From Cellulophaga fucicola (GTDB lineage Bacteria; Bacteroidota; Bacteroidia; Flavobacteriales; Flavobacteriaceae), in assembly GCF_900119145.1 (NCBI RefSeq), contig NZ_FPIY01000006.1, forward strand, positions 1-64,000: a stretch of DNA of 64,000 nucleotides, given 5' to 3'. Positions 19,702 to 28,546 of the stretch are shown piece by piece. Position 1 is the first letter of the stretch; each line of letters begins with the position of its first letter. A program made the position numbers and the translations under genes. A model generated the notes under the pieces. The model did no database searches and was not told the origin of the DNA. It was given only the letters and a program-made list of their open reading frames with translations.

Positions 19702-20853
19702 TTGAAAACAAAACTTCTTTACATACTATTATTTAGTTTTTCTACCTCTTTATTTTCTCAAAATGCAGCACATAAGCTACCATTTAAACTAAGTAAAAAC
19801 AGAATATTTATAAAAGGTAAAATAAATAACAACCCTTGTTATTTTATGTACGACACCGGCTCTAGTGGTTTTAATATTGATCATCTCTTTGCCCAAAAAA
19901 ACAATATAGATTTAATTAAAAAAGATATTTCAATCTCTCTAGGAGATACATTTAATCGCTCTTTAACAAAAGAAGATAATATAAGAAGTGTATTAGTTAA
20001 CGAGTTCGATTTTAATGCTTTTCATAAAGCAACCATTAACCTAGACTTTTTTAAACAATTTAATGTAAAAATTGATTACCATAAAAAACTAATAACACTA
20101 AGTAATAATGAAGAGCAAAATTTAAAACAAAGCAATAGTATCCTATTATCAAAAAATAAAGACAATTTATACCTGTACGGTTTTTATGAAATTTACAGTA
20201 CAGTTTCAATTGGTGACACAGTTATTTCTGGCTATTTTATGGTAGATACAGGAAATGGCAGATATGTTACGCTGTTAAACTACCCAAACAATAATTTAAA
20301 CGAATTAAAAAAAAGCATTGAAAACAACTTTAGTTATGTTGACGTAGCTATGCGAATAGCACACTCTTCTGGCTTAAACAATACACTTATAACCAATAAA
20401 ACTAAAGTACTAATTGGTAATAAAACGTATAATGGTGTATTAGTAGATATTGCAAATACAACACTAAACAATTTCCCCAAAAATAAGTTTATTGGTTTTA
20501 TTGGAGGCGGAATGCTAAAGCATTTTACCATTTATAGTAGCCAGAATAAGCTAATACTAGAACAATCTAGAGATAAAGTAAAGATAGCTTCTGAATTAAT
20601 CACTGATGGCTTTAAAATTATAAAAAGAGGCAAAAAAGCATTTGTTAGCACCACTTTCACCAATAAAACTAATACCTCAGAAGTTTCTTTAAACGATCAA
20701 ATATTAGAAATTAATAACACTCCTGTTAAAGATTTGAGTAAAACAGAAATAGAGCAACTAAAAACAAAACTAGGAAATATTATTAGTTATAAACTTAAAA
20801 GAAAAAAGAACGTCTTTTTTATAAAAACAACTGTTAAAAATTTTCTAGAATAA
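19702..20853 (+). CDS. Secreted retropepsin-like aspartyl protease with C-terminal PDZ domain
   Basis: The product has 383 residues from a TTG start. TTG is chosen because it alone gives the complete signal peptide (KTKLLYILLFSFSTSLFSQ), and the next Met lies inside the catalytic motif. Two catalytic DTG motifs are present, Asp51 (YFMYDTGSSGFNI) and Asp182 (GYFMVDTGNGRY), so a single chain can form the two-lobed active site. The C-terminal 80 residues look like a PDZ domain (EVSLNDQILEINNTPVKDL). It lies 21 nt after the third TlpA gene and probably belongs to the same operon. Its periplasmic or surface substrate is unknown. Confidence 0.82.
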   Translation: MKTKLLYILLFSFSTSLFSQNAAHKLPFKLSKNRIFIKGKINNNPCYFMYDTGSSGFNIDHLFAQKNNIDLIKKDISISLGDTFNRSLTKEDNIRSVLVNEFDFNAFHKATINLDFFKQFNVKIDYHKKLITLSNNEEQNLKQSNSILLSKNKDNLYLYGFYEIYSTVSIGDTVISGYFMVDTGNGRYVTLLNYPNNNLNELKKSIENNFSYVDVAMRIAHSSGLNNTLITNKTKVLIGNKTYNGVLVDIANTTLNNFPKNKFIGFIGGGMLKHFTIYSSQNKLILEQSRDKVKIASELITDGFKIIKRGKKAFVSTTFTNKTNTSEVSLNDQILEINNTPVKDLSKTEIEQLKTKLGNIISYKLKRKKNVFFIKTTVKNFLE

Positions 20854-20861
20854 GATATAAT

Positions 20862-20896
20862 AAAAAAGACCGCACTTTTAAGTACAGCCTTTTTAT
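20862..20896. terminator. Weak hairpin between aspartyl protease gene and serA
   Basis: An imperfect stem with several mismatches, flanked by A and T runs, lies between two convergent genes. It may terminate both, but the pairing is poor. Confidence 0.4.
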
Positions 20897-20919
20897 ATTT
20901 ATTTATAACATATAAACCA

Positions 20920-22812
20920 CTAATAAAGCACTCTAAATTTAATAGTATTTTCTACCTTTTTTAAAGCTTTAATAACTTCTTTATTATACTTTTTATCTAG
21001 GTCTGTAATTACATAACCAACTTCACTATCTGTAGATAAGTACTGACCCGTAATATTCATTTCATACTCTGCTAAAACCTTATTTATTTTAGCCATTATC
21101 CCTGGCACGTTTTTATGAATATGTAAAAAACGGTGCGCATTTGTTTGTCTTGGTAAACGTATACAAGGGAAGTTCACTGCATCTACAGTATTACCAGAGT
21201 TTATATAATCCATAATCTTATTAGGTACAAAATCGGCAATATCTCTTTGTGCTTCTTCTGTACTACCACCTACATGCGGTGTAAGTATTACATTTTCTAA
21301 ACCTTGCAACTCTGTAAAAAAATCGCCATTAGAACGTGGCTCTTCTGGATAAACATCTACAGCTGCACCTCCAATTTTACCGCTTTTTAATGCCGCAACT
21401 AAAGCCTGTATATCTACCACAAAACCACGAGATAAATTAATAAGCATTGCACCATTTTTCATTTGGTTAATTTCTCGCTCACCAATAAAGTTTTTGTTCG
21501 CTTGGTTATCATCTATATGTAGTGTAACAACATCAGACACATTTAATAAATCTTCTAAGGTATTACATTTAATAGCATTACCTAAGGCTAACTGATCGTT
21601 AACATCATAATAATACACTCGCATACCAATAGCTTCTGCTAAAACAGATAATTGCTTACCAATGTTACCATAACCAACAATACCTAAATTTTTACCACGT
21701 ACTTCTCTAGAGTTTGCAGCTGTTTTATTCCACTGACCATTGTGTATTTCCTGACTTCTAGGAAATACGTTACGCATTAACGCAATAATTTCTCCAATAG
21801 CTAATTCTACTACAGAACGTGTATTACTATAAGGAGCGTTAAAAACAACAACACCTTTTTTCTTTGCACTTTCTAAATCTATTTGCGTAGTACCAATACA
21901 GAATGCACCAACTACTAATAGTTTATCTGCTGCTTCTAATACTTTTTTAGTAACCTGTGTTTTAGAACGAATTCCTAAAACGTGTACACCTTTTAATTTC
22001 TCTATTAATTCATCTTCAGGTAAACTGTGCTTTACCAATTCTACAGAAAAACCTTCTTCAGATAAATTATCAAAAGCTGCCGGATGCACATTTTCTAGCA
22101 ACAATATTTTAATTCTGTTTTTTGGATACGATATTTTTCTTGGCAAATCGTTTACAAACAAAAACTCGTCCATATTAGGAGTAACGTGGTCTGCATTTGT
22201 AGTAGCTTTATCTCTACTTACATTTTCTGTGTACGCAAAAAACTTATCTGCTATACCAGCTTCACGCATAACATAATCGCTATACCCATCGCCTATTACC
22301 TGTACTTCACCTTCTAAATGTAAGTTTTTTAGGCACTCTATTTTTCCGTTGTGAGATGCCAATACATTTGCTTCATCAAACCCAATAATATTATCCTCTT
22401 CATCAAACTTAAACGTGTTTGCATATACTTTATCAGATGATATATCATACTCTTTTACAATAGGATCTATAAATTCTTTAAATCCGCAAGAGATTACATA
22501 AATATCATCCCTATAATTATGGAAAAAGTCTTTATTAGTTTCAATAGACTTAGAAATTTTATCTCTAAGCTGTTCTACCAACTGTGTTAAATGGCTTTTG
22601 TGAGCGTGTAACAATTTAATACGCCTTTCTAAGGATTCTGTAAAGGAAATATCACCATCTATTCCTAGGTTGGTAATTTCTTGAATTTCCTTAATAATTT
22701 CATCTTTGTTAGCATTGCCTTGTAACGAAATCTCTGCTAAAACATCTAAAGCTTCAACTCTGGTTAAAGTGCTATCAAAATCAAAAACATATTTTCTCCC
22801 TTGGTCTACCAT
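20920..22812 (-). CDS. serA: Fused phosphoserine-phosphatase-like HAD and D-3-phosphoglycerate dehydrogenase
   Basis: This 630-residue protein joins two steps of serine synthesis. Residues 1-220 are a HAD phosphatase with all motifs intact: DFDSTLT (Asp11 nucleophile, Asp13), VISCGFKEF (motif II Ser), GKIECL (Lys) and GDGYSD. Residues of about 235-550 are a D-isomer-specific dehydrogenase with NAD site GIVGYGNIGKQL, catalytic Arg in NLSRGFVVD, Glu in PEEPRS and His in TPHVGGSTEE. The last 75 residues are an ACT domain, usually the serine-feedback site. It covers the first and third steps; the middle transaminase SerC is not in the window. The fusion is known in Bacteroidota. Confidence 0.9.
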   Translation of the reverse strand: MVDQGRKYVFDFDSTLTRVEALDVLAEISLQGNANKDEIIKEIQEITNLGIDGDISFTESLERRIKLLHAHKSHLTQLVEQLRDKISKSIETNKDFFHNYRDDIYVISCGFKEFIDPIVKEYDISSDKVYANTFKFDEEDNIIGFDEANVLASHNGKIECLKNLHLEGEVQVIGDGYSDYVMREAGIADKFFAYTENVSRDKATTNADHVTPNMDEFLFVNDLPRKISYPKNRIKILLLENVHPAAFDNLSEEGFSVELVKHSLPEDELIEKLKGVHVLGIRSKTQVTKKVLEAADKLLVVGAFCIGTTQIDLESAKKKGVVVFNAPYSNTRSVVELAIGEIIALMRNVFPRSQEIHNGQWNKTAANSREVRGKNLGIVGYGNIGKQLSVLAEAIGMRVYYYDVNDQLALGNAIKCNTLEDLLNVSDVVTLHIDDNQANKNFIGEREINQMKNGAMLINLSRGFVVDIQALVAALKSGKIGGAAVDVYPEEPRSNGDFFTELQGLENVILTPHVGGSTEEAQRDIADFVPNKIMDYINSGNTVDAVNFPCIRLPRQTNAHRFLHIHKNVPGIMAKINKVLAEYEMNITGQYLSTDSEVGYVITDLDKKYNKEVIKALKKVENTIKFRVLY

Positions 22813-22959
22813 TTTAAAAAAATTTAAGTAGTAAAAGTAAAAAATATTAGTGTGTATGCTGTTAAATCAAAATAAAATTAAAGCAAAAAAGGCGTATCAT
22901 CACATATGCTATAAAAATTGTTTTTTAAGCCCCCTTAAATTAAGAATATGATAATAAAA

Positions 22960-23412
22960 TTAAAACCAACGACGCACTTTTTTAGTATAACTCGTATATT
23001 CTTTACCAAACTTTTGGGTTAACATTTCTTCTTCTGGTTTTATTTGGTAAGCATTCATATAAGACACAAAACCAGCTGCTATTAACATATTAAAAGCATT
23101 GCTTAAAAATAAACCCCAACCAATAAGTAACAATAACATAGCTAAATACATTGGGTTTCTTGTAAACTTATAAATACCTGTAGTTACCAAAGCGCTAGTT
23201 TTATCTAAATCTTTAGGATTAACTGTTGTCTTTGCTTTAAAAAATTTATAGGTTGATGTTGCTAAAACTAAAAGCATAACCACCAACAAACCTTTTAATA
23301 GCATTGTTCTTCCAAAAAAATCAAAAATTCCAAAAGGTAAAAACCTAGCTAAAACATACATTACCAATCCAAACACAAAAACCACTACTACTGGCGGAAG
23401 CTTTAACGACAT
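22960..23412 (-). CDS. Isoprenylcysteine carboxylmethyltransferase-like membrane protein
   Basis: This is a 150-residue inner-membrane protein with four hydrophobic segments. The C-terminal half carries the ICMT/PEMT signature: TGIYKFTRNPMYLAM (SAM-binding region) and KPEEEMLTQKFGKEYTSY. Bacterial members are putative S-adenosylmethionine-dependent methyltransferases of lipid-like or hydrophobic substrates, and the actual substrate is unknown. It is divergent from rdgB. Confidence 0.83.
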   Translation of the reverse strand: MSLKLPPVVVVFVFGLVMYVLARFLPFGIFDFFGRTMLLKGLLVVMLLVLATSTYKFFKAKTTVNPKDLDKTSALVTTGIYKFTRNPMYLAMLLLLIGWGLFLSNAFNMLIAAGFVSYMNAYQIKPEEEMLTQKFGKEYTSYTKKVRRWF

Positions 23413-23506
23413 ACTTTTTAAATTTAAGAGAATAAAATTACTACTTTTGACCGACGTTTTACCGAGCTTTAATAAAAAGATTAGTTAAACCGAAAATTAT
23501 TTAGAT

Positions 23507-24091
23507 ATGAAAATTGTATTTGCTACACATAACAACAACAAGCTTAAAGAGGTTAAAGCATTATTACCTAACACCATTACCCTTATTTCTTTAACAGATA
23601 TAAATTGTCTTGACGATATACCAGAAACAGCAAATACAATAGAAGGTAATGCAATACAAAAAGCAAATTACATTACAGAGAAATACAATTTACCTTGTTT
23701 TTCTGATGATACAGGGCTACTTGTAGATGCACTAAATGGTGAACCTGGTATTTATTCTGCACGTTATGCTGGTGAGCAAAAAAACTCTGAAGATAATATG
23801 GCTAAACTATTATACAAGTTAGAGAATAACACCAATAGAGCTGCACATTTTAAAACTGCTATTGCCCTAAACTTAAACGGAGAACAATTGGTTTTTAATG
23901 GTATTGTAGAGGGCACTATAACAACAGATAAGCAGGGAAAAGAAGGTTTTGGATATGACCCTATTTTTAAACCTAACGGGTACAGCCAAACATTTGCTGA
24001 ATTACCATTAGATACCAAAAACCAAATTAGCCATAGAGCAAAAGCTACAAAACAATTAATAGCATACTTAAAGGATTATAAAAATGTCTAA
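23507..24091 (+). CDS. rdgB: dITP/XTP pyrophosphatase
   Basis: This 194-residue Ham1/RdgB family enzyme hydrolyses non-canonical purine triphosphates (dITP, XTP) to monophosphates and keeps them out of DNA. Family motifs are intact: FATHNNNKLKEVK at the start, FSDDTGLLVDALNGEPG with the metal-binding Asp pair, GKEGFGYDPIF, and SHRAKA at the C-terminus. A -7 box TACTTTTG at 23442-23449 gives a leader of about 50 nt. Its end overlaps the following DUF4337 gene by 8 nt. Confidence 0.96.
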   Translation: MKIVFATHNNNKLKEVKALLPNTITLISLTDINCLDDIPETANTIEGNAIQKANYITEKYNLPCFSDDTGLLVDALNGEPGIYSARYAGEQKNSEDNMAKLLYKLENNTNRAAHFKTAIALNLNGEQLVFNGIVEGTITTDKQGKEGFGYDPIFKPNGYSQTFAELPLDTKNQISHRAKATKQLIAYLKDYKNV

Positions 24092-24713
24092 AAATACGGT
24101 AGAAGTTTCTGTAGCATCTGAACGTGCAGAAGCTTACGGAGGTGTCCTTATTGCCTTTTTTGCTGCACTTATGGCTATTTCTCAGTTAGTAAACGGAGAA
24201 TTAGAGGAAGAAATGATGATTGCCCACAACAAGGTGGTTAACTACTCTAACTGGTATCAATCTAAAAGTATTAAAGAAAGTCTAAAAGAAAGTGAGTTAG
24301 ACAATCTTGAAGCTTTAATGTATACAAACGCCATTGCTGAAGATAAAAAAAGCTTTGTTTACGATAAAATTGAAAATACAAAACTTAAGGTTGCAAAATA
24401 CAAGGCTGAAAAAAAAGAGATTTTAATTGGCTCTAAAAATCTACCTAAAAAAGAATGGATACAAGATTTAGATGGAAAAAAAGGTGTTATAGTAGGTATT
24501 AATGAGTGGAAATCATTAGCAAAAAAATACGATATCGCGACGCGCAAGTTCGATTTTGGTGTTCTTTTCTTTCAAATTAGTATTGTTTTAGGCGCTGTAT
24601 GCATCATTATTTACGATAACCCCAAGCTTCAAAAAGCACTTGTAATAACTATGGTAGTAGTTGGTTTTATTGGTGTTGTAATGTCTATTTACGGTTACAG
24701 CCTAGCCCCATAA
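24084..24713 (+). CDS. DUF4337 family membrane protein
   Basis: This is a 209-residue inner-membrane protein. One hydrophobic segment lies near the N-terminus (about 20-36), and two follow at about 165-185 and 187-205. Between them is a charged helical region with NKVVNYSNWYQSKSIKESL, the conserved part of DUF4337. Its function is unknown. It overlaps rdgB by 8 nt and is therefore translationally coupled to it. Confidence 0.78.
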   Translation: MSKNTVEVSVASERAEAYGGVLIAFFAALMAISQLVNGELEEEMMIAHNKVVNYSNWYQSKSIKESLKESELDNLEALMYTNAIAEDKKSFVYDKIENTKLKVAKYKAEKKEILIGSKNLPKKEWIQDLDGKKGVIVGINEWKSLAKKYDIATRKFDFGVLFFQISIVLGAVCIIIYDNPKLQKALVITMVVVGFIGVVMSIYGYSLAP

Positions 24714-24733
24714 TTTAAGATAAACTAAGGTTC

Positions 24734-24766
24734 TTTCGTTATTTAGAATATAAAGCGTACCTTTGC
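24734..24766 (+). promoter_or_regulatory. Promoter of the DEAD-box helicase gene
   Basis: TTTCG (24734-24738) and TACCTTTGC (24758-24766) are 19 nt apart, so the -7 box is perfect and the -33 box is near-consensus. Transcription is expected from about 24771. Confidence 0.7.
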
Positions 24767-24867
24767 ACCTTAATTAAAACGCCGCTGGTATAGCATGTGT
24801 TACTCTGAGTTATAATGTGATAAACGCTCTATGTAACATACATATTTGCGATTAAGTATAACATATT
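24767..24867 (+). promoter_or_regulatory. Structured 5' leader of the DEAD-box helicase gene
   Basis: This is a predicted untranslated leader of about 97 nt, long for this genome. TGTTAC (24798-24803) can pair with GTAACA (24833-24838), extended by one A-U and one G-U pair. Inner GAG/CTC pairing is also possible. Long structured leaders are known for cold-induced DEAD-box helicase mRNAs in other bacteria; whether this one works that way is an inference. Confidence 0.45.
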
Positions 24868-26703
24868 ATGACAAAATTTGAAGCACTAGGACTAGATAAG
24901 TCCTTACTAGATGCTATTACAGACCTTGGGTTTGAATCTCCTTCAGAGGTACAAGAAAAGGCAATTCCAATTCTTTTAGAACAAGATACAGACCTTGTAG
25001 CATTAGCTCAAACAGGTACTGGAAAAACAGCCGCTTTTGGTTTTCCGTTAATTCAGAAAATTGATAAAAGCAGCAGAACAACACAAGGGTTAATTCTATC
25101 TCCAACACGTGAACTTTGTTTACAAATTACTAACGAGCTTAAAGCGTATTCTAAATACGAAAAAGGACTTAATGTAGTTGCAATTTACGGTGGAGCTAGT
25201 ATTTCAGATCAAGCAAACCAAATTAGAAGAGGAGCACAAATTGTTGTTGCTACTCCAGGTAGAATAAAAGATATGATTAGCCGTGGTATGGTTAACATTT
25301 CTAAATTAGACTACTGTGTATTAGATGAGGCTGATGAAATGTTAAATATGGGCTTCTATGAAGACATAAAAGATATTTTATCTAACACTCCAGATGAAAA
25401 ATTTACATGGTTATTCTCTGCAACTATGCCAAGAGAAGTATCTACAATTGCTAAAAAATTCATGCACAATCCACAAGAAATTACTGTGGGTTCTAAAAAT
25501 TCAGGTGCTTCTACTGTACAACATGAGTACTATGTTGTTGGTGGTAGAGATAGATACCCTGCTTTAAAAAGATTAGCAGATACAAACCCAGATATTTTCT
25601 CTGTAATTTTCTGTAGAACAAAAAGAGACACTCAAAAAGTTGCCGAAAACTTAATTGAAGACGGTTACAATGCAGGTGCATTACACGGAGATTTAAGTCA
25701 AAACCAAAGAGATTTGGTAATGAATTCTTTCCGTAAAAAACAAATACAAATTCTTGTTGCAACAGATGTTGCTGCACGAGGTATTGACGTAGATGATATT
25801 ACACACGTAATAAACTACCAATTACCAGATGAAATAGAAACATATACACACCGTAGTGGTCGTACTGGTAGAGCTGGTAAGTCTGGTGTATCTATGGTAA
25901 TTATTACTCGTAGCGAGTTACGCAAGATAAAAGCTATAGAGAATAAATTACAAACAGAATTCTTAGCAAAGAAAATTCCAACCGGAATGGAAATTTGCGA
26001 AACTCAATTACATCACCTAGCTAACAAAATAAAAGCTACTGAAATTAATGAGGAAATAAACAACTACTTACCTGCAATTAACGAAGTACTTGAAGGTGTA
26101 GACAGAGAAGATCTTATTAAAAAGATTATATCAGCAGAATTTGGTCGTTTCCATGATTACTACAACAAAGCTAAAGACCTTAATAGTTCTGGTTCTGATC
26201 GTGGTGAACGCGGAGATCGCAACGAACGTGGTAGAGGTAAAGCAGAAATACCTACAAGTGGCTCTGTGCGTTACTTTATTAATGTTGGTGAACGTGATGA
26301 TTACGATTGGATGACTTTAAAAGATTTCTTAAAAGACACAGTTGGTCTTGGTAAGGAAGATGTATTTAAAGTTGATGTTAAAGAAAGTTTCTCTTTCTTT
26401 AATACAGACGCAGAACACTCTGAAAAAGTATTAGCTACATTTACTGAATTTAAAGTAGACGGTAGATTTGTAAATGTAGAAGTATCTAACAACCCTGGAG
26501 GTGGCGGAGGCCGCGGACGTAGTGGTGGAGGAAGAGATCGTGGCGGACGCAGTGGCGGAGGCAGAGATCGTTCTTCTTCATCTCGTGGAGGTAGAGATAG
26601 CAGAGGCGGTGGAGATAGAAGCCGTTCTCGTAGCAACGATAGTAGAGGAAGTCGCGATAGCGGTGGAGGTTACGGAAGCAAAAAAACAAAAAGAAGATAC
26701 TAA
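24868..26703 (+). CDS. DEAD-box ATP-dependent RNA helicase (DeaD/CsdA-like)
   Basis: This is a 611-residue RNA helicase. The core has Q-motif-like FESPSEVQEKAIP, motif I AQTGTGKT (residues 47-54), motif II DEAD in VLDEADEMLNMGF, motif III SAT, and motif VI HRSGRTGRAG. Residues of about 470-545 form a DbpA-type RNA-binding domain (VRYFINVGERDDYDW). The last 65 residues are an RGG/RSR-rich unstructured tail. It most resembles the DeaD group that helps ribosome assembly and mRNA turnover, especially in the cold. A UUCG-capped terminator follows. Confidence 0.93.
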   Translation: MTKFEALGLDKSLLDAITDLGFESPSEVQEKAIPILLEQDTDLVALAQTGTGKTAAFGFPLIQKIDKSSRTTQGLILSPTRELCLQITNELKAYSKYEKGLNVVAIYGGASISDQANQIRRGAQIVVATPGRIKDMISRGMVNISKLDYCVLDEADEMLNMGFYEDIKDILSNTPDEKFTWLFSATMPREVSTIAKKFMHNPQEITVGSKNSGASTVQHEYYVVGGRDRYPALKRLADTNPDIFSVIFCRTKRDTQKVAENLIEDGYNAGALHGDLSQNQRDLVMNSFRKKQIQILVATDVAARGIDVDDITHVINYQLPDEIETYTHRSGRTGRAGKSGVSMVIITRSELRKIKAIENKLQTEFLAKKIPTGMEICETQLHHLANKIKATEINEEINNYLPAINEVLEGVDREDLIKKIISAEFGRFHDYYNKAKDLNSSGSDRGERGDRNERGRGKAEIPTSGSVRYFINVGERDDYDWMTLKDFLKDTVGLGKEDVFKVDVKESFSFFNTDAEHSEKVLATFTEFKVDGRFVNVEVSNNPGGGGGRGRSGGGRDRGGRSGGGRDRSSSSRGGRDSRGGGDRSRSRSNDSRGSRDSGGGYGSKKTKRRY

Positions 26704-26724
26704 TCTTTTAAGTTAATAGAATAT

Positions 26725-26753
26725 TAAAAAATACGCTTCGGCGTATTTTTTTT
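26725..26753 (+). terminator. Terminator of the helicase gene with UUCG tetraloop
   Basis: The stem AAAAAATACGC/GCGTATTTTTT is closed by loop TTCG, an exceptionally stable tetraloop, and ends in a T run. Confidence 0.9.
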
Positions 26754-26859
26754 GTTTATTTACTACCTTTAAAATAATTTAAATACCCAACAACTCTTAA
26801 AGGAAGAGACAATCTTTAATATCTTAGGCTTTTTAGCTTTAGATAAATGACAAACTTTT

Positions 26860-27642
26860 ATGAATAAATACATACTACTTCTCTTTAGCCTTATCTGCTT
26901 TTCTGGTTTTTCTCAGGATAAAAAAAAGAATCCTAAAGAAGAAAACGAGTTCGCAGCCACAATTATAAATGCACAAACAGACGAACCAATGTCTAGCGTA
27001 CATATTATAAACCTAAACCAAGTTAAAGGTACCATTACAGATCAAGATGGTAATTTTACAATACCTGCTGTAGCTAATGACACACTATACTTAACATATC
27101 TTGGTTTTAAATCGCAAAAAATTAGAGTTACCAATGATATGCTTAAATTTAAGGATACCAAAATAACACTAACAGAGCTTGCTTTCGCCTTAGAAGAAGT
27201 TGTTGTTAAGCCGTTTCAGCTAACTGGTTATTTAGAGATTGACGCTAAAAACATAACACTTAACGACTCTTACCAATATGCAATTTCTGGTCTAAATACA
27301 GGTTACGAAGCTGGTAATAAAAACCCAAGCGCTGTTACAAAAGTACTTGGCGCAATATTAAATCCGGCCGATTTACTCCGTAATCTATTTGGGAAAAAAC
27401 CTGCACAAATGCGTAAATTGCGTCAAATAAAAGAAGACGATCGTATTAGAGATTTATTAGCTGCTAAATTTGACAGAGAAACACTTGCTGAGTTACTACA
27501 ACTAGAAAAAGTTGACATTGAAGACATTTTAAGCAACTGCAACTATTCTAAAACATTTATACTTACCGCAAACGACTTACAAATTTTAGATGCCATTAGC
27601 GGCTGCTATGAAGAGTATAAGGTTTTAAACCGAAAAAAATAA
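26860..27642 (+). CDS. Exported protein with carboxypeptidase-like regulatory domain
   Basis: This is a 260-residue protein with a signal peptide (residues 1-19, ending GFSQ). Residues of about 30-115 match a carboxypeptidase-regulatory-like (CarboxypepD_reg) beta-sandwich (FAATIINAQTDEPMSSVHI, GTITDQDGNFTIPAV, LTYLGFKSQKI). The rest is charged and helical. No plug or barrel follows, so it is not a TonB receptor but a short periplasmic or outer-membrane protein of unknown role. Two small genes follow in the same direction. Confidence 0.75.
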   Translation: MNKYILLLFSLICFSGFSQDKKKNPKEENEFAATIINAQTDEPMSSVHIINLNQVKGTITDQDGNFTIPAVANDTLYLTYLGFKSQKIRVTNDMLKFKDTKITLTELAFALEEVVVKPFQLTGYLEIDAKNITLNDSYQYAISGLNTGYEAGNKNPSAVTKVLGAILNPADLLRNLFGKKPAQMRKLRQIKEDDRIRDLLAAKFDRETLAELLQLEKVDIEDILSNCNYSKTFILTANDLQILDAISGCYEEYKVLNRKK

Positions 27643-27697
27643 TCACACAAAAAAAGACAGTATACACTGTTTACAAAATACACACATTATCCTAACT

Positions 27698-28075
27698 ATG
27701 GAAAAATTAGAATTTTTACAAAAAAATATATTTACAGATCTTAAGAATTTAAACACAGGATTTGACGCAGAAGAAAACTATTACTTTTCTGAACTAGATT
27801 TTGCAATGATCTTAGAACGTATTGAATATTTTGGTATCGGAATTCATACTATTAAGCCTTATTTAAACGAAGAATTTGCAAACGTTAAGACAAACGAAGA
27901 TTACAGAAAAAAAGCAACAGACTCTAAATGGTATAAAAGAGCTTTTTACGATTTTAAAAAAGCAACTCCGGGTATGCTTTACTCAGCAGAATACAAAGTA
28001 TCTAGCAAATTATTAAATAAAGGGAAAGAAGAAGAAGGAGAAGAAGAAAAAAACACCACTGAAGAGTCTAACTAA
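27698..28075 (+). CDS. Conserved hypothetical protein
   Basis: This 125-residue soluble protein has no signal peptide. It has many aromatic residues in the middle (DSKWYKRAFYDFKKATPGMLYSAEY) and a tail made mostly of Glu and Lys. I do not recognise a family. It lies 55 nt after the CarboxypepD_reg gene and 14 nt before the PH-like gene, and probably shares a transcript with the latter. Confidence 0.65.
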   Translation: MEKLEFLQKNIFTDLKNLNTGFDAEENYYFSELDFAMILERIEYFGIGIHTIKPYLNEEFANVKTNEDYRKKATDSKWYKRAFYDFKKATPGMLYSAEYKVSSKLLNKGKEEEGEEEKNTTEESN

Positions 28076-28089
28076 TTAAGAAAAATACA

Positions 28090-28467
28090 ATGGGAATATT
28101 TAACAAATTGCTTGGCAATGCTAGTGAAGTTTCTGTAGATAAACTTAACGAAAAATACGGAAGACTATTAATAGATGGCGAACAAGTAGAGCTAGGTTTT
28201 AAACTAGTAAGAGATACTTTTATGTTTACCAACAAACGTCTAATACTAATTGATGTTCAAGGTATTACAGGTAACAAAGCAGAATACAAATCTATGCCCT
28301 ATAAAAGCATTTCTAGATTCTCTTTAGAGACTGCAGGTACATTTGACTTAGATGCCGAATTAAAAATTTGGATTTCTAGCGAAAACCTACCATCTGTAAG
28401 CAAAAAATTTAATAAAAGTATTGATGTTTACGAGGTTCAAAAATACCTTGGAAGTAAAGTAATGTAA
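28090..28467 (+). CDS. Bacterial PH-domain protein
   Basis: This 125-residue protein matches the bacterial pleckstrin-homology (bPH) pattern: GEQVELGFKLVRDTFMFTNKRLILID, followed by a core of beta strands (YKSMPYKSISRFSLE) and a C-terminal helix (VYEVQKYLG). Such domains bind lipids or proteins or form rings. The cellular role is unknown. A bidirectional terminator follows. Confidence 0.8.
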   Translation: MGIFNKLLGNASEVSVDKLNEKYGRLLIDGEQVELGFKLVRDTFMFTNKRLILIDVQGITGNKAEYKSMPYKSISRFSLETAGTFDLDAELKIWISSENLPSVSKKFNKSIDVYEVQKYLGSKVM

Positions 28468-28494
28468 TTACATACAAAACTTAACACACATAAT

Positions 28495-28529
28495 AAAAAA
28501 GCCCTAGATGTAAACATCTAGGGCTTTTA
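28495..28529. terminator. Bidirectional terminator between PH-domain gene and response regulator
   Basis: A perfect 10-bp stem GCCCTAGATG/CATCTAGGGC with loop TAAA has A6 before it and TTTT after it. It separates convergent genes. Confidence 0.9.
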
Positions 28530-28546
28530 ATCTTTTAAACTACCTG

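Noticed and set aside
26301-26716. Long open frames on both strands over the 3' end of the DEAD-box helicase gene
   Set aside because: They are by-products of the repeated Gly/Arg/Ser codons of the RGG tail. The peptides are low-complexity and lack any start signal or family resemblance.
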